Shown here: positions 20,865 to 31,560 of the stretch, piece after piece | How the letters are laid out: each line of letters starts with the position of its first letter | Numbering within the stretch: the stretch's first letter is position 1 | Assembly (NCBI GenBank): GCA_963969345.1 | Contig: OZ017767.1 | Location: 558,001-622,000, forward strand | DNA length: 64,000 bases | Reading direction: 5' to 3' | DNA from: Turbatrix aceti | Lineage: Eukaryota; Nematoda; Chromadorea; Rhabditida; Panagrolaimidae | Notes under the pieces: model-generated | What the model was told of the DNA's origin: nothing | The model's input: only the letters and a program-made list of their open reading frames with translations | Database searches by the model: none | Program-made: the position numbers and the translations under genes

Positions 20865-20939
20865 GCCGATTTTATTTTTATTTTTTCTGTGATCTCTGAT
20901 AATTTATGACCTCAACTCGCCTTTAAAACGCCATCAAAA

Positions 20940-22013
20940 TCAATAAAAAAGGTAATTCATGGATGAAAAGGGGGAGGCATTGTCGCATGGAACGAGAATA
21001 GTTCTTTGGGGTTTGGCTTTAAAAATGTTTGATACAAAAATCCTCAGAATAAGTAAACTTACCCAAAAGCCCGAACAAATTTGGAATATAGTTACGATAT
21101 TTTTATCGCAAATATATTTAGCATCATGAACAGGATCGTACAAAAAAATTTCACAAAGGTATATGGCAATTGGCCCTACGTATTGCAAAGCTATCAAGAT
21201 GACGCAGTATGTAGCAAGACTCCATGCACATCTAGTTTGAATTTCGTTAACGTGTTGTGTAATGGGTTTGAAAAAATCTTTTCCACTTTTGATTCTCCAG
21301 GTCAGCTGGAAGCGAAGTTCTACACCGATTAATGCGTAAAGCAATATAATTATGTATAGAACATAATCAACGTCGTAAACTCCTACATATTGAATATAAT
21401 AGAAAACATCGACGTAAAATGTTTCTAGAATGTTTATATAACCAAAAATTATTAGACAATAGAATACAAGCATTGCGGTAAGGGCGAATGACACAATCAA
21501 TAGGATGCTGCCAATGACAAAGACAAACTTGGATTTAAAAATTTTTGAATTCAAATAGGGTGAGTAAAAGACAAAAAATTGATTTAGTGAAAGCATCAAT
21601 AATCCGAGCCAAAAATAATTACCCGTGATTTTGGTCCACATTTTACCATCGTCAGAAGCCAAAAGCAGTCGAATAAACAAGTCGTAATTTTCTGCAGATT
21701 GGTCAGCATCAGTGCTTATAGATTCGGACAAATAAAGATCTGAGAAAAAATCGGCAGCCAGAATGAAAAGATTAAAAACGGTGAATACAACACTCAAATA
21801 AATCATGATGCAGATGAAAAAAATACTCGAGTTTGCAAATTGACATTGAGATCGTTTCTGTAAGTTTTTTTGGTTAGAAAAAGTTCGAATGCTAACGTAG
21901 TATACCTTCAAGACGGAGTAAAGAGCCGCAAGATTTAGAAATATAACAACAATTCCTATTTCAAAAGTAAAAATCTTGACATAAAACGCAAAACCAAATT
22001 TCCACAACGACAT
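20940..22013 (-). CDS. serpentine (7TM) receptor, chemoreceptor-like
   Basis: The minus strand is open for 357 codons with seven hydrophobic segments, roughly at residues 17-37, 60-90, 130-152, 162-190, 205-232, 262-290 and 308-330. A 48-nt stretch (21858-21905) has a GTATAC donor and CTTACAG acceptor and is a multiple of three without a stop. It is very likely a phase-0 intron, which would shorten the protein to 341 residues and give a compact first loop (SVLK|KRSQC). Charged loops and the lack of other domains fit a nematode chemosensory receptor, but I cannot assign it to a named class. The start codon faces the OST4 gene, also minus, about 330 bases away. Confidence 0.65.
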   Translation of the reverse strand: MSLWKFGFAFYVKIFTFEIGIVVIFLNLAALYSVLKVYYVSIRTFSNQKNLQKRSQCQFANSSIFFICIMIYLSVVFTVFNLFILAADFFSDLYLSESISTDADQSAENYDLFIRLLLASDDGKMWTKITGNYFWLGLLMLSLNQFFVFYSPYLNSKIFKSKFVFVIGSILLIVSFALTAMLVFYCLIIFGYINILETFYVDVFYYIQYVGVYDVDYVLYIIILLYALIGVELRFQLTWRIKSGKDFFKPITQHVNEIQTRCAWSLATYCVILIALQYVGPIAIYLCEIFLYDPVHDAKYICDKNIVTIFQICSGFWVSLLILRIFVSNIFKAKPQRTILVPCDNASPFSSMNYLFY

Positions 22014-22345
22014 GACAAAGTTTTACAACAACGCCGACCCGCTTCCAAAAAACTTTTTACATAACAAACAGGTGATAAATATAACGCCAATATTCCTTGC
22101 ACGAGCAACTAAACCTTTGTTTTGTTGCCGTTACGTGCAGTGTGTACTCATAAGAAAACAGGTGTTAATTGCAACTTTTTGTACCAGAGTTGCTCAAACA
22201 TTAGACTCCAAAACAAACTTTTGCAAATTAAAAAATTAATTACTATGCGTGTTTGACAACAATGCATTTTTAACTGCATCATCAATATTTAGATAAATTA
22301 TTTTATTTAAAAAAACTAACGTAAATAACGGGAATGCAAAAGATA
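22014..22345. other. intergenic between OST4 and the serpentine receptor
   Basis: About 330 bases of AT-rich sequence that must contain the OST4 3' end and the receptor promoter (both minus). No gene is seen. Confidence 0.45.
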
Positions 22346-22459
22346 TTAGCGAACACGTTTCTTCTGGTTGGCGACGACGTAGTGGTAGATGAGGACGAGC
22401 ACGAAGGTGCTGATGCCGAGGACGTTAGCCATGATGCCGAGTTGAACGTCCGTGATCAT
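22346..22459 (-). CDS. OST4: OST4, oligosaccharyltransferase subunit 4 (37 aa)
   Basis: A 114-base minus-strand frame encodes [20 protein letters not shown] and continues to end in QKKRVR. It matches animal OST4 almost residue for residue (MITDVQL.I.AN.LG, then a single membrane helix and a VLIYHYV segment). OST4 is a one-helix ER membrane protein that bridges the catalytic STT3 subunit to the rest of the oligosaccharyltransferase complex for N-glycosylation. The length equals the family norm. It is too short for usual frame cut-offs and is easily missed. Confidence 0.93.
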   Translation of the reverse strand: MITDVQLGIMANVLGISTFVLVLIYHYVVANQKKRVR

Positions 22460-22942
22460 GATGAATCGCAACAAGCAAACTACTCTAGAACAAAATCGTT
22501 ATAAAGAGTCAAAAAAGCATAAATCGCCACGTACAATTAATTATTCGTTAATCACGGCCAACACTACACAAACAAAATAAAAAAAAACAAAAACCCAAAC
22601 AAAATCATTGAATAACCAAGTTGGTCAACCAATTCCATCAAAAAATAACCGTTTCCATCAACTTTAGTCCTGAAGGCGAAAAAACAAGAAAAATGAAAAT
22701 GAATGTAATGAAAAAGAAAGACACGTACGCTAACGTAAAATAAAATTCAAAGAAGCCAAGCAAGCGCACAATTCCCACTTTTTGCGCACGCTTGAAGTCC
22801 TGAACAGAAAGCGGAATGCGCGTGTGAACACTTTTTTATGAGCGCGCACAACACCACGAACTCGGAGAAAGATCATCCATCCAGAGAAACACCTTCAGTG
22901 GGTGTTGTCTGATTGCGTAACCCTTATTCACTTCTCGACACT

Positions 22943-25077
22943 ATGTCAGACGGTATTTTGGATTCTGGAGGCAACCGTGAGTCAAATACCTGGTCGAGAG
23001 GATCTGATTCTGAATTTCTTCTTTAGATATCGACTTCATCGTCCTCCGGCTCAATGAGTGTGATCGGCTCTTCAAAGAGGTTTGTTGTGTGGAAAGAGCC
23101 ATTTTTGACGGCCACGCACCCTTTTTCAGTTCATGTCCGAATTATGCTCACATGAGCGAAAAAATGTAGCAGCACAAATTACGCTCTTCGAAAAATGCAG
23201 TCAGGTTGCCAAGGAAATATCCGAGCAAGCTTCGACAATTCAACAAATTTGTTCGGGGCTCAATCTGACGAGTGCCGGAGACCAGGCTGTCCTCATGGAT
23301 GGCGAGCACAAGGTTCAGACGTGGTCCACCGCGCTTGCCAGCATTCAGACGGCATTTCATAAGTTTTTATGCAACGCAAACGACGTCTCGGCGATCGCGA
23401 CTACCGTAGCGAACGTGGATTACGCTACCCTCGGCATGGGGGATTTTGAGTTTGATACAAATTCTTTTTCTGCAATCAGTGAGTTTTTGAATTGGATTTG
23501 GCCGGTTCATTTACGATTATGATTTTTCAGCCTACGACTACATTCAGTTCAAAATTGATTCTTCAATCTGCTTTTTACAAAATGTGGGTTTTTATTTTGT
23601 TCACCTTACAAAACCACAGATTCTGTTTTCTACAGGCCTAAATTTCGCAATTTACACTGTTTTTTTACGATACTACCCAAAAAGTTACGTTTCTCAAAAA
23701 AAATTAGTTACAATAAAAAGTTCTTTCTGACAGTAATTTTCTCGATTTTAGGTAATCTGGACGCTTGGCAAAAGCAGATTTAGTCCAGAAGCTGCCCGTG
23801 ACTTTCTCGAATCAGTCAAACACTGGAATTCCGACTTTGAACTTCTCCAACAAAATTTCACGCTTTTTGAAAACCAGCTTTACACTACGCTTTCGTTCAA
23901 CAACGAAGTCGACCAAAATCTCGAAATTCAACTCTCCCAGCTTTCTGTCTTTTCCGAGATGATTGAAGGCTGGTCCTCTCTGCCCTTCAAGGACATCGTC
24001 GGCGTTCGAGCCGAATCCCTGCCTAACCGTGACCTTGCCGATCGTCTGTGCTCCATTGATTTTGCCAAACTCGGCATCGAGCCAGCCACTGAATCTGAAA
24101 AGTTTTTCTTCAGACACAATTTTGGGTTCTTCCGAACCAAGTCTGGGCTTAGCGATGTTGCACTCATGTGGATCGATAGGCTAAAGTCCAAGATGCCGGA
24201 AACGTCTGATGACCTCGATGATCTATCGGATGTGTTGGCACACGTTGTTAACGATGATCAGATCGGTGAATGTGAGTTTTTGGAAAATTTTGGGGGCATA
24301 AAAATTATGAAATTTTTTTTAGATTTTGATTCTCTGACGGTTTTCATTCGTGACAGCGAAGAAGCTATCAATGAGGTGAGTTTTTAAGGTAAAAAATAAT
24401 AAAAAGAAACAAAAATGAACGTTTTCGAGTCGTTTTTGAACAAAAAAGAGTTCTTTAGATGTTGTGCAATTTTTTCGTGTTAAAACCGCAGTCAAAAATT
24501 TGATCGTTACTTTTTTACTGTTTGCAAATTGCAATGTTACTTTTTCGTTTAGGTATATTTTTTCGTGCCAAAGTGTATTTTTAGTTTTTATCTAAATATT
24601 TCATTTTGATGACTTTTCATTCATTTCTAGGTCATAAAAACCCTCCTAACATGCCGGGTCGACAAATCCATATCCGAAACCCAATTCGCGCAGTGTGAAA
24701 GCATCAAGGCTTCGCTACGATCCCAGCGACCGGCGATCAAGACTTTCGTCCACCAACTGAATCGCATGAGCAACGAGCTCTACATTTCCAGCGACGATGA
24801 CCAGGTACCCGTGCAAATCATGCAATCCAACAGCATCGAGTACCTCAAACTCGTCGACGTCTGGCTTCACGCTCTGCAGTACATGGCCGACTTCTACAGC
24901 CACCTGTTCTGCACCGCGCCCGGTACTCCCATCGACGATGCACTCGAAGGCCTTCGTCGCATGATTGAGACAGATCTATGCATTCCCGATTCTTCTACGC
25001 CTCCGTCTAACGCGGCAGCGTCCAGTGGCGGTGTGGGACCAGCATCAAAGGCTACTACCGACCAAATGGAACAGTAA
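22943..25077 (+). CDS. uncharacterised 502-residue helical protein
   Basis: Seven exons (22943-22976, 23027-23079, 23130-23478, 23531-23583, 23752-24271, 24323-24375, 24631-25077) join in frame. The product starts MSDGILDSGG and has no signal peptide or membrane segment. It is rich in Glu, Ser, Leu and Asp with long predicted helices (for example FEKCSQVAKEISEQASTIQQ and IKTFVHQLNRMSNELY). The C-terminal tail is low-complexity (STPPSNAAASSGGVGPAS). The helical, regularly hydrophobic pattern suggests a scaffold or subunit of a cytosolic or nuclear complex, but I recognise no family. An AATAAA at 25228-25233 marks the 3' end. The next gene starts about 480 bases downstream on the same strand. 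Confidence 0.8.
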
Positions 25078-25555
25078 CGGTTTATTCACCACCAAATCAG
25101 GAGAGAATAACCACAAGCGTGTATACCTTTTTTTGTTGGTCTTGTTCTACTATATTTTTTTTATTGTATGTAAAAGTTGAAACAAATAAGTGTCGTAAAC
25201 AGTCGTTTTTTCTCTCTATTTTTTTGCAATAAATAGTGATTTGTAGTAATGGTTGGCGAATTGGTAACTTTCTGTTCAGATATTTCGTTTTATGCGATAT
25301 GCTATATTTTTTATAACAAATTTATTACTAACTTTACTAATTTTTACATGTTTTGGCGAAAAAAAGAGAAAACTTGGTGCATTTTGTTTAGCAAAAATTT
25401 TCGCTTTGAGAAACCCCGTTATCACTTATTTTTTCTTTCTACCGTATAAATTTTCATGTTTACGATAAATTGTTTTTTTGGCCTTTTTGTGCCTAAATCG
25501 TGTTTTTTATCCTCTTTTTTTCTATTTCGAACTTTCTTCAGCCTGTCTGTCTCCT

Positions 25556-28149
25556 ATGACCTCCTCAGACGAAGATGATTCTGCGAGTGACGGGGAAGCG
25601 ACGCTGGATGCCTTTGAACTCGGGCCGGAAGCCGTTGTTTTCTACGAAAAACTCGGCATCTTTGCAGTACCCATCTACGCTCTGACCCTCAAGGTCCTGC
25701 TACCCATACAGCCCCCGGGACAGACGTTTAGCAATTGGGATATTCGGGAGAAGTTGAAGAAATTTGTTCATCCACATGAACTCAGGGATCTCAAAGTCGT
25801 CGAATCAACGAGTGAATTTATCAATTTTACGACACGGGTTGTCAATGTCGATGTTATGGATGAGGTTGGTGTTTGGCATAAGCAATCAGTTCTTTGATGG
25901 TTTTTGGGCTAAAAATGAATTTTTACGATATTTCAGGTCATAACCATCCTCGACAACGTCTCATTCCGAGCTCCGGGTTTCGACACGGCTCTGCGCGTCA
26001 ACGTCATCGTTGGAGGTTATCCGTATCCCAAAGAAGCCGACTGGATGGCACATTTCTCCGGTCCAGCACTCAAGGCTCAGGAACCCGGCAATCGGCCTGA
26101 TACCGTGTACCTTTCTGGTCTCAGTTACGATTGGTTTGCGCCAAACATGACCGACGACTTGACAACCACGATGATCGACGTTATGAGTCAGTACGGCAAA
26201 GTCAGGCACCTTGACATACCTCAGGAGGACGAGTTGAGACCAAAACTGGACAGCACTATCTCCGGCATGAAGCTTCACTGGTTTCAGGGTTCCAGCGTGA
26301 GTTTTTATGTTCTAATAACCTATTTCTGTAAAAACTAACAATTTTATAAACCATAGCTCCTATTTTAGCCCCCATTCTTCGAAATGTACGTTCAATTCGC
26401 GGATTACATGTCGTTCTGCCGAGCAATGACGAGTATGGGCGGCAAACAGCTCGTCAAAAAAGTTCCCAGTGGAACCATCAGCGAGAATCAGTACACCCTC
26501 GATTTTGATCGAACTGGACACCTCTCGTATCGACGAATGATTCAACGCGAGCTCGCTCTCAAAGTTATCATACGCAAGATGAAGGAAGATGAGGAAGAAG
26601 CCGAACGCCACGCCCGAATGCTCGAAGCTGAGAAAACTGCCGTCGATTCAGCCAAGGAAAAAGCTGCAATGGACGCGAAAATTAGGTCAGAGATCGAAAT
26701 GGCTGAGGTTTGTTTTTTCAAATTTGTAAATAGAACAAAATAATTTTATGAGCTTTTTGTAGAAAAGAAGGGACCAGGAAGAAGAAATCCTGCGCAACAA
26801 ACTGAAAGCCAAAAAGAGGGCCAAAATGCTCGGCCGAATTCGTGACAGCGAAAATCTACTCAAATACCTCATGGTTGATCTCGTCATCCACGACACATGG
26901 ACTGCACAGGAAGTCAAAAATCCAGAGGATAAAATTATGGAATATGTTGTAGCCAAGAATTTGCCGGACGAAGAACGGATACGCCAGAAACTCATGCAGA
27001 AAAAAGAACGGGAATTGCGATTGGATGTGAGTTTTTTTTTGCTTTTTGGCCCAAAAAATATAAAAAATCGAAGCAAATTTTATGCAAGCTCTATTTTAGC
27101 CCCAATTATACTTTTTTTCAACTTTTGTTTTGAGATTTGCTTATTTTTACGGTTTTCATCTCGTTGTAACCAAAATTTTTTTTCAATTTTTCCGGTAGTC
27201 ATACAATTGAGGCTGTGCCAATTTGGCATTTTCAACCCCAAATCCCCCACATAACCCTTTTTTTCAGATCGCAAAAAAGAAATTTGCCGAAACTGCCGAA
27301 GACGGTGAAATCATGGACGAAATCGGGCCCTGGAAGTCGATGAAGTGGAAGTCAACCATGGTCGACCTCTCGGCGTCCGACAGCCAAGTCGCACTGGCGA
27401 ACCAGAGCGAACAAGCACTCCTCGACGCCGAAGCTGCTTCCAACTTTGGCCTGACGCCATCCGGGCTGCACAAAAAGCGGCGCCACATCTTCCGGCAGTA
27501 CGCCAAGAAGCGACAACGCCTTCTCTACGACGTCGACGAAAAGGTGCGTAAATTCCGATCAAAGCACCAGTCTGATCCCTACTTTGATCGGGATGACGAT
27601 GCTGCCCTCCCTGTGATCATCGGTGGCGGTGGTAGCAGCAATGGCATCGCCCCGTCGTCTTCGACTTCGGCTGTCGAACAAGGTCCTCCTGAATCCCGAC
27701 GTCACGTCGAAGCAGCCAATATCCCATTGCCTCCAAGTAGCAAACAGGTGACAAGTGGAGTTACGGGAATTACGATCAATATCAAGACGAAGAAAATTGA
27801 TGATCCAAAGTCAAAGTCATTCATTCCCGTGCCGAGGCAACAGCGACCGGGTTACCGACCTCCAGGCCCCCGGATTCCGACGCCTCCACTCATCGTTGCC
27901 GTCAATCGACACTTTGGCAGGCCTAACGGAAGATTCCGCGAAAACGGACGCGTGCCTGACAATCGGAGGCGCGATATGCGTGATCGTAACCGTGAACGTG
28001 ATCTACCCTATGCCAACGGCGACGGTGAGCGGTACAAGTATCGTAACAAGCAGGAAGAAGAAAAAGGAAGTCGTCATCGAAGTCGCGGCTACGGTCATGA
28101 CAACGATCGGGATCGCAAACCAGCAGACGGGAAAAGGTATTATCGATGA
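25556..28149 (+). CDS. AKAP17A: AKAP17A (XE7/SFRS17A) orthologue
   Basis: Exons 25556-25864, 25937-26296, 26369-26707, 26763-27026 and 27268-28149 encode 717 residues (human about 695). The N-terminus carries the family block LTLKVLLP, FSNWDIREKLKKFV and STSEFINFTTRVVN. Next are NRPDTVYLSGLSYDWFA and EMYVQFADYMSFCRAM, which match AKAP17A, and an RRM-like fold is expected there. A long charged coiled-coil (about residues 310-420) follows, then an Arg-rich C-terminal tail (GSRHRSRGYGHDNDRDRK) typical of splicing-speckle proteins. In mammals AKAP17A anchors protein kinase A and affects splice-site choice. An acceptor-like CTTCAG lies 15 bases before the ATG, consistent with trans-splicing or a 5'UTR intron. 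An AATAAA is at 28219-28224. Confidence 0.87.
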
Positions 28150-28655
28150 AATTGCAAAAAGAAGGGCGTATTTTTGGGCATTGCTATCAATTTTTGTCAT
28201 TGTTGAAGTTTGTTGAGCAATAAAGTGTTGAAAAGTTTTGTGTGCATGATGATTTTATAACCGGAAATCCTTTTTTGATGGGATTTCCCATAGAAATCGA
28301 CAATTTTCATCACAAATCGATCCTAACACCACTTTTTGTTTTCCTCAACCTTTTGCATCACGTGATTCTCTCGCACAACACTTTGCAACCACACATCACA
28401 AACCAACCCAGCCTCCTCGTCGAAAACAAAAAAAAACTCGATTTTTGTTTCCTTGAAAAAAATGCGCACGCGCCACTCCCTTTTTCCCTTGCATTTTTGA
28501 ATTCGCGGGTTGATGTGCATGCACATACGGTAGAATTGCAACGACGCATTTTATCCTCGTTATTGCTTTGCTTTTCGAATACAAGGCGGTTTTTCGTCAA
28601 AAACTTCTGAATTCTCTTCCGAGTTTCTTCTTCTGCCGTTGTTTCGTGATTCATC

Positions 28656-29536
28656 ATGCCGCCCAAGTTTGATCCCACTGAAGTCAAGATCGGTAAGTGG
28701 TTTTCTCGTGGATTTTCGTCGATATTGGTGTCTAAACGATCAATTTTTAGTCTACCTTCGTTGTGTCGGTGGCGAAGTTGGTGCCACATCCGCGTTGGCC
28801 CCCAAAGTCGGTCCTTTGGGTCTGGTGAGTTGTTTTTCATCTTTTCGTGACTGTTCATTACGCCTTTCGTTTTTTAGTCCCCCAAGAAGATCGGTGAAGA
28901 CATTGCCAAGGCTACCGGAGACTGGAAGGGCCTCAAGGTTACCTGCAAGCTGACCATCCAAAATCGCGTTGCCAAGATCGATGTCGTTCCCTCGGCTGCC
29001 TCGCTCATCATCAAGGAACTGAAGGAGCCTCCTCGTGATCGCAAGAAAGTCAAGAATAGTAAGCTTTTGGCGTTGGGTAGGATACCCCGAGAGGTAACCA
29101 TCCCCCAGTTTTTCCTTGCGTTTTGTAAGGATTCTCTGGCAACCTTGCCAATACGTTGGTTTGCTGGTGGCGCTCTCTTGTAATTCCTAACAAGATTAGG
29201 AATTGTCGGTGAGATACCTTGATGGCCTTGGGATTTATAATAATTTTCCGTAGATACTGCTATTTGCAGTTTCCTTTCTTTTGAGCAAGCATGTATGTGT
29301 TGGCCTTGTTGCATATTCAATGTTTTTCAGTCAAGCACAGCGGTGACATCACTCTCGCAAGCGTGATCAACATTGCGCGTGTCATGCGTGCTCGTTCGAT
29401 GGCCAAGAAGCTGGAAGGAACCGTGAAGGAAATTCTCGGTACCGCTCAATCCGTTGGCTGCACCATCGATGGTGAGCATCCCCACGACGTCGTCGACGGC
29501 ATCCGCAACGGCACGGTGGAAATCCCCGAAGAATAA
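28656..29536 (+). CDS. RPL12: 60S ribosomal protein L12 (uL11)
   Basis: Four exons (28656-28692, 28751-28824, 28878-29058, 29331-29536) encode 165 residues, exactly the usual eukaryotic length. The start [11 protein letters not shown] and [20 protein letters not shown] are the universally conserved N-terminal domain that binds 28S rRNA at the GTPase-associated centre. The C-terminal domain includes [16 protein letters not shown] and the SGDIT...IA segment that binds the stalk base. Introns are 50-60 nt except the third (272 nt), which holds structured sequence. The gene lies about 500 bases after AKAP17A on the same strand. Confidence 0.97.
29059..29330 (+). ncRNA. possible intron-encoded structured RNA (snoRNA-like) in RPL12 intron 3
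   Basis: This intron is about five times longer than its neighbours and is less AT-rich than other introns here. It contains a perfect 9-bp hairpin, AATTCCTAA (29182-29190) with TTAGGAATT (29196-29204) and a 5-base loop, plus GC-rich stretches that can pair. Ribosomal-protein introns are common snoRNA hosts. I did not find an unambiguous H/ACA or C/D box set, so the class is open. Confidence 0.3.
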
Positions 29537-29686
29537 GTTGTGGACGGCTACCGACATTCATTTTTGTCTGTGCTGAATCAATTTTTGTTGGTTGTTTTTT
29601 TATTATTAAACGAGGTTTTTATAAATTTTGGTTTAAAAACACAAGAATGGGGGGTTTTTGGATGGATCAATGACCAATTCACATTC

Positions 29687-31010
29687 TCAATTAGATTCGG
29701 GGAAGATTTCGATTTCGCCTTTGGCATTCATGTTCCCGAAAGCCTGATAGAAGCTGAGGAGGCCGGTCATCGTGTGAAACGCGGGTTGCTCGTTGCGTCG
29801 AAGGTGTGTCTCCATGCCGCTGTATTCGGTTAGTACACGCCACATCGTGCGGCCGTCAGTCAGTCGATCGATAGCGAATTGGTAGTGCTGCACCTTGCCC
29901 GAATTCGTCATATACGCAAGCATGAGAGGCAGCGTAAGCGGGAGTTTGTCGAGGGTATCGGGATGCTTTCCCGTCTCATCGCCGCGTCGATAGTAGAGAA
30001 GAAACTGCGTAGGGCAAAGCATTTTCTCGACGCGTCTGACGGTCTGAACGCCGGCAAAGTATTGGATGAGGTTTTGCGGGACTCCGTGGGTCACCTTCGA
30101 GGCACCATTACCTGATAGCTCTGATTCGGGAATGAATTCGGCCGAGTTGTCATTGTCAATATTGCTATTGACGTCAGTCGACAGCTCACTGTAGGCTTCG
30201 GTAAGCGAGAGCCGATCCGTGTGTCGCTTCGTCTGAGGAGTACGGTTTTTCTCGACGTCGGAGACTTCGAAGTACTCAGCTCTGCATGGAATTGGACAGG
30301 CTTCTGAAAGGCATGTTTTATTATCAAAATCGACCAAAAAAACATTTTTTTAACTTCTGTAAATATTTTGATCGTAAAAATTGTCATTTTTTTGATAATG
30401 TGTTTTTTTTTGCTTTGAGACCATAAGAATTTATTTTTAGCCCAAAAACCCATTTTTTTGACCCAACTAACTCACCGTCATAGTCGTTCTCAGCCTCGAT
30501 CCCCATAGGCCTCTGATTCTTTCGCTTGAGATACTCGCCGACCGAATGCCGACCCGTCGTCGGGCGTTCTGGCCAGACGACGTTGAGCGTACGATTGACG
30601 AGTTTGCCAGTCTCTGTCTCGACGACCGAGTACGAAGGCGGCGAAATTGTCGTGCTCGAGTCCTCATCATTCAATTCGCCCGGCGGCGGCGAAACGGTAG
30701 GCAGTTTTTTGTTTCTCATCTCCTTGCGACGCCCGAGCTCGCGCTGACGTTCGGAATTGGAATTGACAGTCATGAACGAAGGCGGTGAGTACAAATCCAG
30801 CGATTCGTCATTTCGGTTCTTTCTGCGGTTCCCATGCTCTCGTTTGCTTTCAGAACTGGAATCGTCGACACGGCTTTCACTTTGACGGGATTCTTTCTCA
30901 CGGTAGCTGTTGCTACGCTCACTGGTACTACGGTTTTCGTTGCTGATCTCATCCTGTTTGTTTTCTTGTCCTCGGGTTGGAACAGCCAACGCCTTTCTTT
31001 TATTGGACAT
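29687..31010 (-). CDS. SH2-like domain protein with a disordered N-terminus
   Basis: Exon 1 (30476-31010) and exon 2 (29687-30303) encode 383 residues. Residues 1-180 are low complexity, rich in Ser, Arg, Glu and Asn (SERSNSYREKESRQSESR), with Pro-Ser motifs (YSPPSFM, ISPPSYS) that could be kinase or WW/SH3 targets. The C-terminal 130 residues resemble an SH2 fold: a start helix (GVQTVRRVEKML), FLLYYRRGDE in the position of the phosphotyrosine-binding strand, MLAYMTNSGKVQHYQFAI, then a terminal hydrophobic helix (MTGLLSFYQAF) with the usual SH2 end. The FLVR-like Arg would be one of the YYRR pair. Similarity is by pattern only, so the SH2 call is tentative, but the gene model is good. It is convergent with RPL12. 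Confidence 0.6.
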
Positions 31011-31560
31011 GCCGAATGACGGCGCGCTGTTGTTGTTGACTACGTGAAAAAGAAAGACGAGCGATCTTTGCCGAGATGGATGATTGATTGTGTGATGAGA
31101 AAGATAACGGCAGGGGTGGGATGTTAATTTTCGGCATTTTTGTTACGTTTTTTTAGACTTGAACACGAAAAACGACGTTGCAAGTTTTATTTTTGTCTTT
31201 ACACGAAAAATGATTCTTGAAACGAAAAACAATTTTTGCCAAAATTTTTTTTTTGCCTTTATATTGTTTTGCTTTGCGTTCCTGATTGTTTGAAACTTTT
31301 TGCGCGATTTATTTCCACATTTTCACATCCATCAATTATATCGACCAATTTTGACCAATTTTCACGTTTTTTTTTATTTTATAGAGATAGACAAGATTCA
31401 GACACGCTGCGTAGGTTACCATATACCTGCCAGGCTGTGTTCACGAATTGTGAAACCCAAGGATCGCAACTTGACTGAATTTGCGAATATGATCGGCTGA
31501 ATAGGCAACTTGCGCTGAAAAAATTTTTAACGATTTCATTTTTTTGCAAAATTCCATTTT
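31011..31560. other. intergenic; no gene seen
   Basis: Upstream region of the SH2-like gene and downstream region of the CPG4-like gene, both minus. AT-rich with an oligo-T stretch near 31240-31250. The short plus-strand frames at 31236-31500 have no splice context. Confidence 0.45.

Larger units (their letters stand above)
12370..20930 (+). repeat. four-unit tandem array, about 2.0-2.4 kb per unit
   Basis: Four head-to-tail units each contain, in order: a distal CACGTG site in a TTTTTCACGTGA context (12399, 14784, 16837, 19337), a diverged block with GCGTGCAAGTCGT and GACGCGCGTG motifs (about 12630, 15055, 17100, 19550), a proximal E-box, a TATA box and the 104-codon gene. Units 2-4 also begin with a CCACCAGAGCCTACTACT block near 14690, 16742 and 19259 that can pair with the following GTAGTGGTGGG. 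Start codons are 2183, 2206 and 2389 bases apart. Most of the extra length before copy 4 is the MITE inserted behind copy 3. Promoter and gene are nearly identical between units while the rest has diverged, so selection or gene conversion acts mainly on the gene block. Confidence 0.85.
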
